In this document: positions 9,545 to 21,829 of the stretch, in pieces | Layout: each line of letters begins with the position of its first letter | Position numbering within the stretch: the stretch's first letter is position 1 | DNA from: Bathynomus jamesi | Taxonomy: Eukaryota > Arthropoda > Malacostraca > Isopoda > Cirolanidae | Length of the DNA: 64,000 nt | Assembly: GCA_023014485.1 (NCBI GenBank) | Contig: JAJOZX010000485.1 | Span: 606,001-670,000, forward strand | Reading direction: 5' to 3' | Translations under genes and position numbers: made by a program | The notes under the pieces: generated by a model | What the model was told of the DNA's origin: nothing | Database searches by the model: none | What the model saw: only the letters and a program-made list of their open reading frames with translations

Positions 9545-11520
9545 AAAATACATTTGCAAAACTGGAAATATTCTTAACTTCGTTTGTTAATTTAGTATTC
9601 TCCTATTGTGACTCCAATGACCTTCTAAGATTAATGATCGATGCAAGTGGCGTTGGCATGGGGAGCGGTTTCATTCCAGATTCAGAAGGGTTAAGATAGA
9701 GTTATAGCCCGTAGTCGCAAGGCTATTAACAAGTAGCAATTGGTACGGAACTCGAGGCACTCAGGTTTGGAATTACTCACTTTTTGCCATACTCGTACAA
9801 AAGAAGATTTATAATTTATTTGATAATAAACCTTTAATATATTTGACTAATATGACACTCTGTACAAGAAAGGCAAATACCATGGCCGATACTTTGTGAA
9901 GAGTTATGGACGACGAAATACAAGAAGGAAATATGATAATAAAAACCCACTCTAATAGACAGAGTTTATTTCTACAACAGTTTCGATGCCCACTAGCATC
10001 CTCTTCGGGTGGATACAGAAAAATGTTTTTCTGTATCCACCCGAAGAGGATGCCAGTGGGCATCGAAACTGTTGTGGAAATAAACTCTGTCTATTAGAGT
10101 AGGTTTTTATTATCATATTTTCACCTTCACGTAGAAAAAAGTGAAGTTTTTTGCATTTAAGAAGGAAATAAGTATGAAGTTGATCAGGTGGAACTTCTTT
10201 CGCTGTCTAATATTGTGGAGAAGATTGGAAATTGATTACATTCATATCGATGTACGAAGAGAAATGGTGGATCATTTAATTAATAAAGTAAAGAATACGA
10301 AGACGATTAGAGAGGGTTTGATTGGGGTTAGAGAGGGTTTGATTGGGGAATTACGCTCTATGAGATATACACTGATGGGGTCGTACAATCTTTGCTAGTC
10401 ATTCAAGACATTGCTGAGGTTTATCATTTTAATGTTTATACTCATCAGTCTGGGATAGATTCTGTTAAGTACAGTATATATGCAAAAGAAGGAAAATAAA
10501 ACAATTCACTTCAGATGAAGGTATGTTATAAAAACATTATCTCTGTTTGAAAAAAAAACCTGAAGCAGCGTACAAAGTCTACGGAGGTTTTCAGCACACT
10601 CTTATTCTCAGGGAGATTAAAGTACTGTATAAGTTATAAGAGGATGATAGAGACTCGCTCAAAACGGAATCCAAAGCAGTGGGAAGATAATAAATTTAAG
10701 AATCAAGTTTCTTTGAAAATGAAGTTAAATTTAGGTAGAGGTGTGGAATTAGAACCGCTTTAAAGTATGTAGGATTTAGATTGTGTTTCCTTAAAGGAAC
10801 TCTTTGATGTTTGCCATAAATGTCAAGAGGTAATGAAGTATAAGCAGTGCTTTGAAATCTTCATTAATGCTTTAACCGCCAAACCCAAATATATCCGTTC
10901 ACAGAGATCTCTACCTTTAGAGCGCCATACCCGAGTTAACTTGATTTCACGTTTTAACTAATAAATTCAAATTTTAATTCAAAAAACCTCGCTGGGAAAG
11001 ATGCTCATTGGTTTTCATAAGTTGGCAGTGAAAGTTCATCACTTAGTTTTGGCTGGATATGTAGTTATTCCTGAAAAGGAATGTGCCTTTTTTATTTGTA
11101 GGTTCATAATGATTTTGGCCATCTAGTACGAAGGAAAATTGAAGAAGCAATTAAAGGTTCCCAAGAAAGTTCGAACTGGTAATGGTCGAGAGTTTGCAGG
11201 AGTTCCATTTGTAAGCGCTTTTTAGAAGTATTCCAATGAGCATTTCTGTTCTACCCCTTACGTTTGAAAACAAAATGCATTACGGAAAATGCAAACAGAA
11301 CATTTTCAAAGTCGGTAAGAACGATTGCAAAAGAGGGCGGATGATCGGATGAGTATTTGATGAGGGCGATTGTGTCGTATAACTGACTCACGAAGCATGA
11401 AATACCCGTACGCCACCATCAGTCCCTATCAGAATTTCTCACAAGATAATTTCAAAATCCGCGATTTGTTCAAGGAAGAGAGTATTGAACCGCTGTGGAA
11501 AAAAGGTTTAAGTCATTTAA
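9545..11520 (+). pseudogene. Degenerate LTR-retrotransposon pol (Ty3-like RNase H and integrase)
   Basis: Several translated blocks appear in canonical order, with many frameshifts and stops. The RNase H piece near 9608-9665 reads LMIDASGVGMGSGF, followed near 9800-9900 by a DNKPLIYL..N..ADTL tail. An integrase zinc-binding remnant near 11105-11150 reads HNDFGHLVRRKIEEAIKG. An integrase core near 11175-11300 shows VRTGNGREFAGVPF (a DNG-type catalytic site with D changed to G) and TENANRTFSKS. No LTRs were identified. The element is dead and split by a foldback at 9931-10118. Ty3-like assignment rests on these motifs and on RNase H-integrase order. Confidence 0.55.
9931..10118. mobile_element. 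Near-perfect foldback element
   Basis: Arms of about 90 bp (atgataataaaaaccyact... / ...aggtttttattatcat) are complementary about a centre at 10024. Each arm carries the hammerhead-like block ccgaagag-gatgcc...ggcatc-gaaac (plus 10041-10069, minus 9980-10008). A second copy is at 27716-27878. Both are followed by the same trailing sequence, ccttcacgtagaaa..gtgaag. Confidence 0.8.
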
Positions 11521-12454
11521 AGTAAAGAAAAGGTGTCAAAATAAGTATTAGATTACAAAGGAGTGGGTTCGCAATAAGCTGAAACACAAATATTAATACT
11601 CTTTATTTGGAAGAGGTTATTTTGAATGGAACAGTGTATCGAATTAATATACTAGCTGGAAATGGTCTACTCAAGCATGCGAGTCATATCGACACACTAA
11701 AACGATAATACAGCAAACAAATTATAAATAACGACATCAATGAAGGACGACCCGAAATTCTTGAGTAGTTAACGGGATCTCTGAATTATTTTGCCAATAC
11801 GCAGAATTCCCAGAATTGGTTCTACACTTCCTGAATTAACTAACAAAGATGCAACCTACAGTATTATCTACAATGGGAATATGAACTTCTCTCGTTTGCT
11901 AGTGTTCCTGAACGTAAAATTTTTAAAAGAGCTTTAGTGAAGTAATAATAACTTTCTTATTTTGGAGAACTTCCAGCTGGAATTTGAATCAGTTGGAGAT
12001 TCACGTGCAAATATTTTGACTGGACGAAGAGCAATAGAAATTTGCGATCAGCCTATCAAGTGGTAAGCCGTTATGGAAGAATGAACAAATTCCACGTAAA
12101 AGTCCTGATTTTGATGATGCAAAGTTTCACATAATAGAACGTGATGTTCGTGTTACAATCGCCGTAGTCCAGCACTGCAAATACAAAGGAACTGATTGAT
12201 GTTCCTAAAAGATTTTATACTTTATATCGGTAGTAAGTGGAAGTTATCTGAACAGTGCCAGTAGTTCTATTTCTACAAAAGTATTTTCATGATCAAAAGG
12301 AAACAAACAGAGTTTAGAAAAGAAAACTAATGAATTTCAGCTACACTTGTTGGGGATTAAAAGCTCAATACTTCATTTATTAAATTTACTAATTGCATTA
12401 TCCAAACAATACAACAGAAAGAAAAAGAGCTATCTCCTTTTTGATGGTGTTCTC
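11521..12454. other. Decayed region downstream of pol
   Basis: This may be the 3' part of the decayed retroelement, but no domain is recognisable. No intact frame longer than about 60 codons was identified. Confidence 0.3.
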
Positions 12455-12467
12455 TCTCTCTCTTTCT

Positions 12468-12564
<97 letters not shown>

Positions 12565-12571
12565 AATAAAC
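12455..12571. repeat. Compound (CT)n(GT)n(AT)n(AAT)n microsatellite
   Basis: Four simple-repeat motifs directly abut; apparent reading frames across it are artefacts. Confidence 0.95.
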
Positions 12572-13390
12572 AGGTAAATCATTTGTAATTTCAGTTCAAA
12601 TGTTCTGTTCCAAGGGCATTCATATGATTAACGAAAATTTAGCTCTTGAAATGAATATGAATCTCGCACAGGTACTCCCGCGTCGACGAATCACATATAG
12701 AGCCCACTTAATTTAAGCTTGTGATATTTTATGATTCAAGTTTAACTGTTTAAATTGTCTCCAATTTTGCTTTTACTCGTAGGTTTAAGAGCTTAGGTTT
12801 TTGTGTTTCAATATACACACTTTAACTTGTCAAGTAGGTGAAATTTATAATTTCTTTCCTGTTAACAGTTTAGTGTGTAACGCTATTTTTAAAATTTTAG
12901 TGGGCAAAACTCCAGAATCCAGACGCAATTCGGAAACAGAGTTCATAATATCTTGATAATATGTTAAATTAGGTTAGATTAGGCCAAGTTTGTGTTAGAT
13001 TAGGCTAGGTTAGCTTAGTAATATGGATTCCGTCTCCAAACTGCTCCTGGATTCTGAAATTTTTACCTTTTAGTTTTTTTTATTTTATTATTGACATGGA
13101 TGAATTTTTCATTATTTTTATTAATTCCCTTTTAAGGCTGGTCTTATAATTTCAACTTTGTAGACCATCCATCTTATTATTTTTTATTCTGACTTTGTCT
13201 TACTCAAACGTCTTTTAATAAATTGCATATAAGATTTTAGAGACTTGAACTTGTGAATTTATTACTGTAGCGTGATTTAATATTAATATAAAAATAATTA
13301 TTTCAGGGTCATTTGTTTGATATACTCAATAACATGGCGGCTGCAAATTTATTGCTTTGTGGGCAACACTAATCTTTCCCCCAATTTCGT
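12572..13390. other. Unassigned stretch with TTAGG-like words
   Basis: No gene. Bases 12963-13020 hold degenerate ttaggttagattagg words, flanked by weak inverted blocks (ccagaatccag near 12911, ctggattctg near 13048), so this may be an old foldback. Confidence 0.35.
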
Positions 13391-13393
13391 TTC

Positions 13394-13424
<31 letters not shown>

Positions 13425-13938
13425 ATTACACCAACCCGCAAGGAAAAAATATAAAATTAATTATAAAACAGTGTTTAAAAAGGCTAATTAATTTAGGCTG
13501 GTCACAACCAAGCCCTTTTCAAAGCCATAAACTAAATAAAATATCTAAAAAAGTTACAAAATTTCCGTCCTGCGGAAGAGCTAAGATTAAAATGACTGTG
13601 TGAAGGCATAAACACGGACAGAAAGATGGTAGCTGTCGTACGTCTGGCAGTTGGCAAAGGCAAACTATTGCCCAGATTTCAACCTTCGAGATAAGAAATC
13701 TATAAAAATCAATCCTGTACATTTGGCAGCCGGTCACGGCCCGAAATTGCCCTAAAATATTTAAAAATGTTAAAAATAAAGCTATCCATACTGTAGGACA
13801 ATTTAATATTGGAAATGGTGTCTTCTGCCAAAATATAAAATGACTCGTATATTTGTCTCTGTTCCTGGTCCCTGACCTTTATGATTGGTTTAGAATCCTG
13901 GAAGTTAAAAATATGATTATGCTGTTCCCTATGCTGAA

Positions 13939-14427
13939 CTAGGCTACTATAAGTATTACCGATCTCAGGTCACGTTTGTGGGAATTAATCCTTCTTTGAA
14001 AATCAATTGTCTCTCCGATGTATTTTTGAGGGCAGCCTCCACATGGGATTTCATAAACTACGCCAGAATTGTTGGAGGCTTTAGTAATAGGATGACGAAT
14101 GAACGAAGACAATTTATTTGGCACAACGGAGACCAACTTAATCTGCTTTGGCAAGAGTGAGGAAAGCCCTTTGTTAACCTCAAAGGGCACTTTCAAGAAT
14201 GAAATGTCTTTATCCCGGTTCCCAGTTTTGGGAGAAAAGAAAGATTTCCTAGCGGCGAAATAAGCTTTATTGATGAACAATTTGGAATAACCCAAACGTA
14301 TAAATATACTTTTAATACGTAAAACTTCTTCGTCAAGATAAATGGGGTCACAAATCCTGAAAGCTCTCAAAAAGAGACCGGAAATGACGCCTTTTTTTAG
14401 TACAAACAGAATGATTGGAAAAAGCAT
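13939..14427 (-). pseudogene. Penelope-like RT tail plus GIY-YIG endonuclease (inverted arm)
   Basis: An open 162-codon frame on minus. After a linker (KKGVISGLFLRAFRICDP, SFFSPKTGNRDKD) comes the endonuclease block GVVYEIPCGGCPQKYIGET and then RRINSHKRD. That has the GIY-YIG layout with the Cys pair typical of Penelope-like nucleases. It is longer than the matching frame in the right arm because it retains RLGYSKLFINKAYFAARK. No RT catalytic core is in this arm, so it cannot act alone. A dead fragment is likely, although the nuclease block itself is intact. Confidence 0.75.
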
Positions 14428-14535
14428 GAATGTAGCTGGATGAATGCGTAGGCTTTCTAAATACTTTAAAAGAAGGTCTTTGGTTGGGATCTCTTAAAAT
14501 AAGAACATCCAGAAACGAGAGAGATCCACTATTTT

Positions 14536-15590
14536 ATGTTTGTGAAGTCTGATAAGGGAAATAAAGTAGTCATTTTGGACACGTGTGATTATATCGCTAA
14601 AATGAGTGTCATGTTGGCTGATGAATCTGTTTATTCCAAAGTCAGCAATGATCCACTAAAGACTTTCCAGGCTTCTTTTAATAAAAACCTTGCAGTTCCT
14701 GGAAGAGTGGCTTCATGATCATCCTGAGACCATTCCGTTTGATTATGGAATTATTTTGGAGCTTGTTAGACTTTGCTCGAAACATAACTATTTTTCTTTT
14801 AACGGGTCATTTTTTAGACAGAGGACAGGTTTACCTATGGGCTCTTCGCTCTCTCCAATTTTAGCTAATATTTTTATGGAATATTTTTAAGTTAATTTTT
14901 TGCCGGAATCTTTGGTGCCGGGGGTCAGTTGGTTCCGTTACGTTGATGACACGTGTGTTATTTTGGAATTTCGTGTGGATCTGGATGAGCTGGTGGGAGT
15001 TCTTAATAGTTTTGTACCCTCAATACAATTTACATATGAAGTTGAAAATAGTGGATCTCTCTCGTTTTTGGATGTTCTTATTTTAAGAGATCCCAACCAA
15101 AGACCTTCTTTTAAAGTACTTAGAAAGCCTACGCATTCATGCTTTTTCTAATCATTCTGTTAGTACTAAGAAAGGCGTCATTTCCGGTCTCTTTTTGAGA
15201 GCTTTCAGGATTTGTGACCCCATTTATCTTGAAGATGAAGTTTTACATATTAAAAGTATATAAATATACATATACTTTTAATATTTCGCCGCTAGGAGAT
15301 CTTTCTTTTCTCCCAAAACTGGGAACCGGGATAAAGACGTTTCATTCTTGAAAGTGCCCTTTGAGGTTAACAAAGGGCTTTCCTCACTCTTGCCAAAGCA
15401 GATTAAGTTGGTCTCCGTTGTGCCAAATAAATTGTCTTCGTTCATTCGTCATCCTATTACTAAAGCCCCCAACAATTCTGGCGTAGTTTATGAAATCCCA
15501 TGTGGAAACTGCCCTCAAAAATACATCGGGGAGACAATTGATTTTCAAAGAAGGATTAATTCCCACAAACGTGACCCTGAGATCGGGTAA
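14536..15590 (+). pseudogene. Penelope-like RT and GIY-YIG endonuclease, broken
   Basis: Order along plus: early RT (KSDKGNKVVILDTCDYIAKM, 14542-14600), a deletion, then RTGLPMGSSLSPILANIFME (about 14823-14883), a stop, WFRYVDDTCVIL with the YVDD active site (14930-14965), and the thumb region (SLSFLDVLILRDP). After frameshifts near 15150 and 15265, the GIY-YIG nuclease GVVYEIPCGNCPQKYIGET follows at 15480-15540. PMGSSLSP and YVDD with a C-terminal GIY-YIG are diagnostic of Penelope-like elements. Several stops make it non-functional. Confidence 0.85.
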
Positions 15591-16502
15591 TACTTATAGT
15601 AGCCTAGTTCAGCATAGGGAACAGCATAATCATATTTTTAACTTCCAGCATTCTAAACCTATCATAAAGGTCAGGGACCAAGAACAGAGACAAATATACG
15701 AGGCATTTTATATTTTGGCACAAGACACCATTTCCAATATTAAGTTGTCCTATAGTATGGATAGCTTTATTTTTAACATTTTAAAATATTTTAGGGCAAT
15801 TTCGGGTCGTGACCGGCTGCCAGATGTACAGGATTGATTTTTATAGATTTCTTATCTTAAAGGTTGAAAACTGGGCAACAGCTTGCCTTTGCCAACTGCC
15901 AGACGTACGACAGCTACCATCTTTCTGTCCGTGTTTATGCCTTCACACAGTCATTTTAATCTTAGCTCTTCCGCAGGACGGAAATTTTGTAACTTTTTTA
16001 GATATTTTATTTAGTTTATGGCTTTGAAAAAGGCTTGGTTGTGACCAGCCGAAATTAATTAGCCTTTTTAAACACTGTTTTATAATTAATTTTATATTTT
16101 TTCCTTGCGGGTTGGCGTAATTTTATATTGTTGCAGTTATTGCATTTGAAGTGTGTGTGTATATATATATATATATATAGTGCCCTCCACAAGGAAAAGA
16201 TCACCCTCCTAAAGCAACGGAAACAAATGGCACCGTCCTCTTGAAATATGATGTCCTCAGGGGAAATATGCCATTCCCAAACAAAGGCAGAAGGTTCTTA
16301 TAGAAGAGGGATAGATAACCTTATGAATTAACAAGTGCATCTTCGAATACAAAGTCAGTCAGTTAGACAGTCAGAGTATCAAATGCCTTTCCACACCATA
16401 TCAGCAAAACCACCGAATTTCACAGTGAGTTGCACATGTCCACTCCCTTGCCTTAGGAGGGTGGTCTTTCTTTTTATTCTGGCAGGACAATATATATTAT
16501 AC

Positions 16503-16608
<106 letters not shown>

Positions 16609-16611
16609 TAT

Positions 16612-17062
16612 ATACTCGTGTACAAGTCGAGTTTTTAAGACTGAATTCTTAGGCAAAAATTAGGGGGTCGACCTATATAAGGGTAACATTTTCGTGGGGT
16701 GGAAATCCGTGAACGATGGGGAGGGCTAGGAGCTACTGTTAGCTTCAGTCATGAAAAATATTTACCATTTAGTACCAGTAAAAAATGAAAACATAAAATA
16801 TGTACCAATTATTAAAATGACCAAATATGTAGCAATTATTAAAATTACAGAATGGTAGCACAGGATGATATAAAACATAAAATTAATACATTTTTAAAAG
16901 TTTATTTATAGAAAGATAAAATATGGGGCTTTATTACCCTAATTTGTTGTTCCACTAACTTCAACAACTGGGGTCGACCTATGCACGAGGCATATGATAA
17001 ATTAATGATTTCTTGGCCAAAAATCAAGGGTCGACCTATACACGAGATCGACCTATACTCGG

Positions 17063-17066
<4 letters not shown>
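16612..17066. mobile_element. MITE with actcg(t/g)gta..gtcga ends
   Basis: The left end tatactcgtgtacaagtcga and the right end gatcgacctatactcgggtg are imperfect inverted repeats. A second internal pair is gggtcgacctat.. / ..agggtcgacctatacacgag. It is bounded by (TA)n on both sides. It resembles pogo/mariner-type non-autonomous elements, but the superfamily is uncertain. Confidence 0.5.

Positions 17067-17135
<69 letters not shown>
17067..17135. repeat. (TA)n(GA)n microsatellite
   Basis: TA run followed by an interrupted GA run. Confidence 0.95.
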
Positions 17136-17136
<1 letters not shown>

Positions 17137-17926
17137 TCTTAACCTCTTAAGCATTATTATTATCGACGAGTTATACCATCTATCGGTGCGTATTAAAGTG
17201 AAAAAAGTGACGCTTAACAAGTTAACGGCCTTGATGAATTAATGCATTTATACTCCTACAATTATCGATCCTTAGTAAAATAAATCGGAGATAGAAATTA
17301 ACTCGAAATGAAATAAAATAATACACTAATATTCAAATAAAATTATACAACATTTGCAAACAAATGGCGAAATATTTTCATTCATAATAATAAATTTTTT
17401 TATATACTACAACAAACTTTGGCATTACTTTTGCTGGTTTAGGCCAAGAAAAGGGTAATAAGTTCGTATTTATTCCTTTATCTCGCGTTCATTACTTGAA
17501 GAATTCGTAATTTACACAGGCCACAAATAGGCAAAAAACCTGAAAGTTATCCAGTGAAGCGAGGCCAAATAGAATTACTTATAAAAGAATATTACAGCCA
17601 AAAGCAGGTACCCTCCTTATTGAATAACCTTTATTAACCTTTGTAAATAATTAAATAAATACATTGGTTTTACAACTTTCAATGACATAAATAACTGTGA
17701 AGCTGGGCTATTTATTTTATTTAATTTGGCCCTTAAGCTTTAGGCTTTACTGGGCTCTTATTAAAAATAAACATATAATTATTATTAATTGATAATAAAT
17801 AAATAAGTAAATAAGTATTATTAATAGTTAAAGTATTATTAATCTTAAATTATCATTATCGATATGACAAATGCAAAATCAGTGTTGAAGGTATTATACC
17901 AATACCATACAAAGAAATCAATATTA
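17136..17926. other. Unassigned AT-rich stretch
   Basis: No gene seen. Bases 17703-17765 (ctatttattttattt..ggcttact..gctct) recur at 20925-20975, so this is an unclassified dispersed repeat. Confidence 0.4.
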
Positions 17927-17928
17927 TA

Positions 17929-18288
17929 CAGGGTGTCCCGTAAGTCTGGACCCATAGGGAAAAATAATAAAATTACAAAATAGTCCAAAAATTTATTACA
18001 TAATCTGTTCAAAGTGTCCGCCGTTGTGTCGCACACATAGTTGAAGACGCAATCTCCACTGCGACAGCACTTTCTGAATCACAGTCGCAGAAATTTCTTG
18101 ACACGCCTCCACAATGCGTGCTTTAAGGTGGAAAATGTTCTGAAGTTTGACCTCGTACACTTTGGCTTTCAAGTGGCCCCACAAATAAAAATCATAATAA
18201 AAAATAATAAAAAATAATAATAATAATAATAATATAATAAAAAAATATATTATAAATCCCTATGGGTCCAGACTTACGGGACACCCTG
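17929..18288 (-). mobile_element. Deleted Tc1/mariner element, 360 bp
   Basis: Ends cagggtgtcccgtaagtctg and the complement are perfect over about 20 bp, and TA dinucleotides flank both sides (17927-17928, 18289-18290). The minus strand retains a transposase C-terminus of about 60 codons (WGHLKAKVYEVK..., ending CVRHNGGHFEQIM), matching the LWG.LK..VY...GGHFE tail of mariner-type transposases. The DDE core is absent. Confidence 0.85.
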
Positions 18289-18327
18289 TACATCAGATAT
18301 AAGAACTGAGCAATCATAAGAAATGAA

Positions 18328-18539
18328 GGTGCTGGTTAAGTGTGCGGTCTACCTACGATTCGGCGGTCTACCTTTTAATTATAGCTTCTTATTTTGTTTA
18401 CTAATTGTTTGTTTACATCCCATTGTCAATCGTCCTTGACGATTGGTTAGGTTTAGTCATGATATTTTCGTTAGTTTTAACGAAAATATCATGATTAAAC
18501 CTAACCAATCGTAGGTAGACCGCACACTTAACCAGCACC
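18328..18539. mobile_element. Foldback with TTAGG-like core, distinct ends
   Basis: The arms are ggtgctggttaagtgtgcgg... and its complement. The centre is the same cgattggttagg...gatattttcgttagtt module seen in other foldbacks, here arranged as a tight palindrome about 18475. Confidence 0.75.
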
Positions 18540-18771
18540 GAAATGAATGTGTCTTTAATACTAGATTAGCTAAGATTACACACGAGAAATGACTAAACAA
18601 GAGTAATGCACATTAATCCTAGATTTTTATTAGTATGCCATTATTAATCGGGATTTCAACTTGGTTTTAAACGAATTTACATTCACAATATTTTTTATAT
18701 CAAAATTTAAATCATTCCATAGTTTCAATCCAATGAAAATGGGTAGTTTTTGAGATGAAGACAATTTAAAT

Positions 18772-18970
18772 TAGTGGTCAGCAACCTCTGACCCGAGGGT
18801 CAAATGTAGTATATAGTATATGTAAAATAGTAAATATTATTACATAAAGTGTTTTTTATTTTAAAATGTCCCGAAAATAGTGTATTTTGATTTAAATTTT
18901 GAACACTGACCCACTATCAAATTACTAAAAATCAAATTAACCCAGTTTCAAAAAAGGTTGCCTACCACTG
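18772..18970. mobile_element. hAT-type MITE in LINE-B
   Basis: Ends tagtggtcagcaacct and ggttgcctaccactg are inverted. The flanking 8-mers atttaaat (18764-18771) and atctaaat (18971-18978) form a target duplication with one mismatch. The LINE-B reading frame resumes across it. Confidence 0.8.
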
Positions 18971-19168
18971 ATCTAAATTAAGGTATAACATGCTTTGATC
19001 TATTTTTGGTCTGATACGAGTGGATTTCTTGATGAGTTACAAAATATCTATTTACCCATTGTAAATTAATTATTTTGTTCTTACACTCGTAAATAGAAAT
19101 AAAATGTGCCAGTTTGATTACATCGTTGAGCTTTAGTAGTTTTAGCTCCTTAAATAATGCACTAGACT

Positions 19169-19375
19169 GCAGTAGTTCTGAACCTGGGGTACGCGAGGGA
19201 ATCTTAGGGGTTACGCGGCGGGGTCCTGAAAATATAATCCTTTTAATTTTATATACATTAACAAACACGGTCGTAAAGAAAGTAAAAATCGTCTATGTCT
19301 CTCGAAAATTCAGAAAATACTTTGAAAGAGTTCAAGGGATACACAGAAGAAGGAAAAGGTTCAGAACCGCTGCTG
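19169..19375. mobile_element. Second hAT-type MITE in LINE-B
   Basis: The inverted ends include cagtagttctgaacct and aggttcagaaccgctg. Flanks actagact (19161-19168) and actagagt (19376-19383) match at 7 of 8 positions. Removing it reconnects LFKEL... with the upstream LINE frame. Confidence 0.7.
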
Positions 19376-20339
19376 ACTAGAGTGATCAAGGAAATCAGCA
19401 TCAGATAATAACCTTATTGCTCTTTTTTTGGATGACGAAGATACCGTTTAATGCGTTACTAGCAGCGGAGTTTCCCTAAACAAAGGTGCAGTACGTTATA
19501 TAAGGAAGAACAAGAGTATGATAAAGAGTCAATAAAATCTGTTTAGGGACTACATTTCTAGGTTTAAACATTATAGCAACGCTCCTTGAAATCTTTTTCG
19601 CGATATATAATAATTTACATGATCACTCCATTGCAAATTCTTATCTAGCATTACACCAAGAAATTTTGTTACAATACACTCCTTTACAGCGATTTCGTCA
19701 ACATTAAGTTCATCAAGATATACATTTCTTTTATTAGTAAAAATCATGGAATTTGTTTTACTGGTATTTGGGAAGAGTTTATTGGTGGTCAACCATTTCA
19801 TTACATTGATGAATTTTAAATTAAATATATTCTTAGCCGGATTAACATCTTTGCAAGAAAAAGAGACAGTTGTATCATCTGCAAACATTATGAAGTTCAG
19901 TATATCAGATGAACGTGGAAGGTCATTTATATATAATAAAAATAACAGTGGACCCAGAACTGAGCCCTGTGGCACCATGTTTGGCAAGCGCTTTAGTTGA
20001 GCAAACCTTATTTACTGATACAAAATGGTATCTACTGGACAAATAACTTTTAAACAAATCACTGATTGCTCCTCTAAAGCCGTAACAATATAATTTATTA
20101 AGTAGAATATTATGGTCTATTACATCAAACGCCTTACTCAAATCCATAAATATTGATATCATTATTTCTTTGTTATCTTTAGCTATATTTGCATTTTCCA
20201 TAAGATTTAAAATAGCCCTTTCCGTTGTTTTATTATTACAGAAGCCATATTGATTTGGAGATAATAAATTGTAGGATTCTAAGTATTGCTACATTCTACT
20301 TTTTACAATTTCACTTTTTACAATTACATTTTTACTTCA

Positions 20340-20775
20340 TATATCTCAGTCAGCAGTACGCAAAATTAAAAAGAGGATTTTTCAAAGATGGATAGTACAG
20401 GCCAAAAACAAAATCTGGCGGGCCACGAATAATGACAACGTACTGATCAGAAGGATAACAGAGGCCAAACCCCTCATCACTAGTGTTCAGATATGCAGAA
20501 GGAGCTTTCTACTCGAGTTGACCGCTGAACAATGGCCCAAGATTTTGTTCAGCGACGAGAGCCAGATTATGCAATTTTGTCAGGATTGTCTGTACGTCAA
20601 GTGTCTGTCTACCCAATCAACAAAAGCATCTAAATTCTGTACTGCAACCATGAAACGCTATTTAAAGGTCATGGTTTGGGGATGTTTTAATTTATGTCCA
20701 AGGCAGAAGGGAACTCTGGTATCGAAAGATACGACCGTAAATTCCTGTGTCTACTGAAACATCCTTAAACATGTT
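20340..20775 (+). pseudogene. Tc1-like transposase fragment
   Basis: QWPKILFSDESQIM carries the first catalytic Asp of the Tc1 DDE motif (FSDES). MKRYLKVMVWGCF matches the VMVWGCFS block, and CVY followed by NILKHV matches the Y..IL..HL stretch. Upstream (20355-20470) are degraded N-terminal pieces. The second Asp and the Glu are missing and no TIRs were found: a dead fragment. Confidence 0.75.
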
Positions 20776-21669
20776 CGCTAAATAATGCACATGGACGGAT
20801 AGTCATGGTTCCTGCAGGATAGGCATTAAATTCTTTCGTTAACTATAAAATAAATATTACAATTTTACAATTTTTTTAGAATTTTAACATACAATAATTA
20901 AATGTCAACTGGACTATTTATTTTATTTGATTTGGCCATTAAACTTTAGGCTTTACTGAGCTCTCAAATTAATTAAAGTGCACCTTGCCACACAGCTAAA
21001 AATGTGAAAGAATGGTTTATAGCCACTTTTCAGCTTTGGGATAGCCTGATAATTCTCGTGATCTCGATACAATCAATTAAGGATAATAATATTTAGATTG
21101 TGAAATAATTTTAGTACAATGCAACGATTTACTTACGAATATGCTGAGCTTTACTCTTGATAAAAATAATTAGCTCTGTAAACAGAATGAATGCAAAAAT
21201 GTGCAGCTTCAAACAATAAAATTTAAAATGACAACTTCATGCAAAAGTTTCATTAAAACAGTGGGATAGAAAACAATTTCTGACCTTTTACAAAAAAAAG
21301 CAATTTTGAAATTACATTAAAAGAAAAAATGATATGCGAAGTTACATAATGATAAAATATTATAATAAGTGCATCTAAATCGCCTTAAAACACCGTCAGA
21401 GAAGTGTAAATGTTCTTTATTTTCAAATGCAAAGTGATATTTCCTTCGGTGTTCTAGAAAGAAACTGATTTTTTTTTGATACATTCAATAAAGTTTTCCT
21501 AATTCATACTTTTTACACTCGTGTGATTCACACTCGGATTTCAGGAAAATGTGTTTTCGCTCCGGAGAAAGACCGTCACTTTTTAAATATTTCCTCTGTA
21601 TGTTACGTAACATTGAAACATATAGAAATGTAACAAAAAATAATGTTAAACAATATAGTTGCAAATGTT

Positions 21670-21670
<1 letters not shown>
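20776..21670. other. Unassigned AT-rich stretch
   Basis: No gene recognised. It contains the dispersed repeat shared with 17703-17765. Confidence 0.4.
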
Positions 21671-21704
<34 letters not shown>

Positions 21705-21784
21705 ACACACAGACCGTGCATGTGTGTAACATAAAAGTTTCTCAGAAGACCATTCTGAGTTGTATTCTAGATACAGTACAATGA

Positions 21785-21826
<42 letters not shown>

Positions 21827-21829
<3 letters not shown>

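Larger units (their letters stand above)
13425..16120 (+). mobile_element. Penelope-like element as a giant inverted repeat
   Basis: The segment 13425-14533 is the reverse complement of 15046-16120, giving arms of about 1.1 kb. The loop of about 510 bp carries RT sequence that is present only once. Both arms contain the RT tail, the GIY-YIG-type endonuclease and the 3' terminal sequence. The right arm has lost about 45 bp near 15265. Hammerhead-like cores (ttgaaaaaggcttgg..ccagccgaaa) sit near the outer ends, about 16022-16055 plus and its mirror near 13492-13525. Confidence 0.8.
18560..20290 (-). pseudogene. Jockey-like LINE-B reverse transcriptase, 3' part
   Basis: Read on minus from about 20290: MDLSKAFDVIDHNILLNKL (RT motif A region, D at FDVIDH), then VPQGSVLGPLLFLLYINDL (motif B), then FADDTTVSF (motif C; FADD replaces YADD), then FLGVMLDKNLQW (thumb). 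After a decayed stretch come SSALFKELKLLKLNDVIKL and, near 18650-18740, LKLWNDLNFDIK...SFKTKLK, the usual C-terminal tail of Jockey-group LINEs. There is a frameshift near 19980 and the upstream EN is missing. Two hAT MITEs are inserted in the 3' half. Non-functional. Confidence 0.85.
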
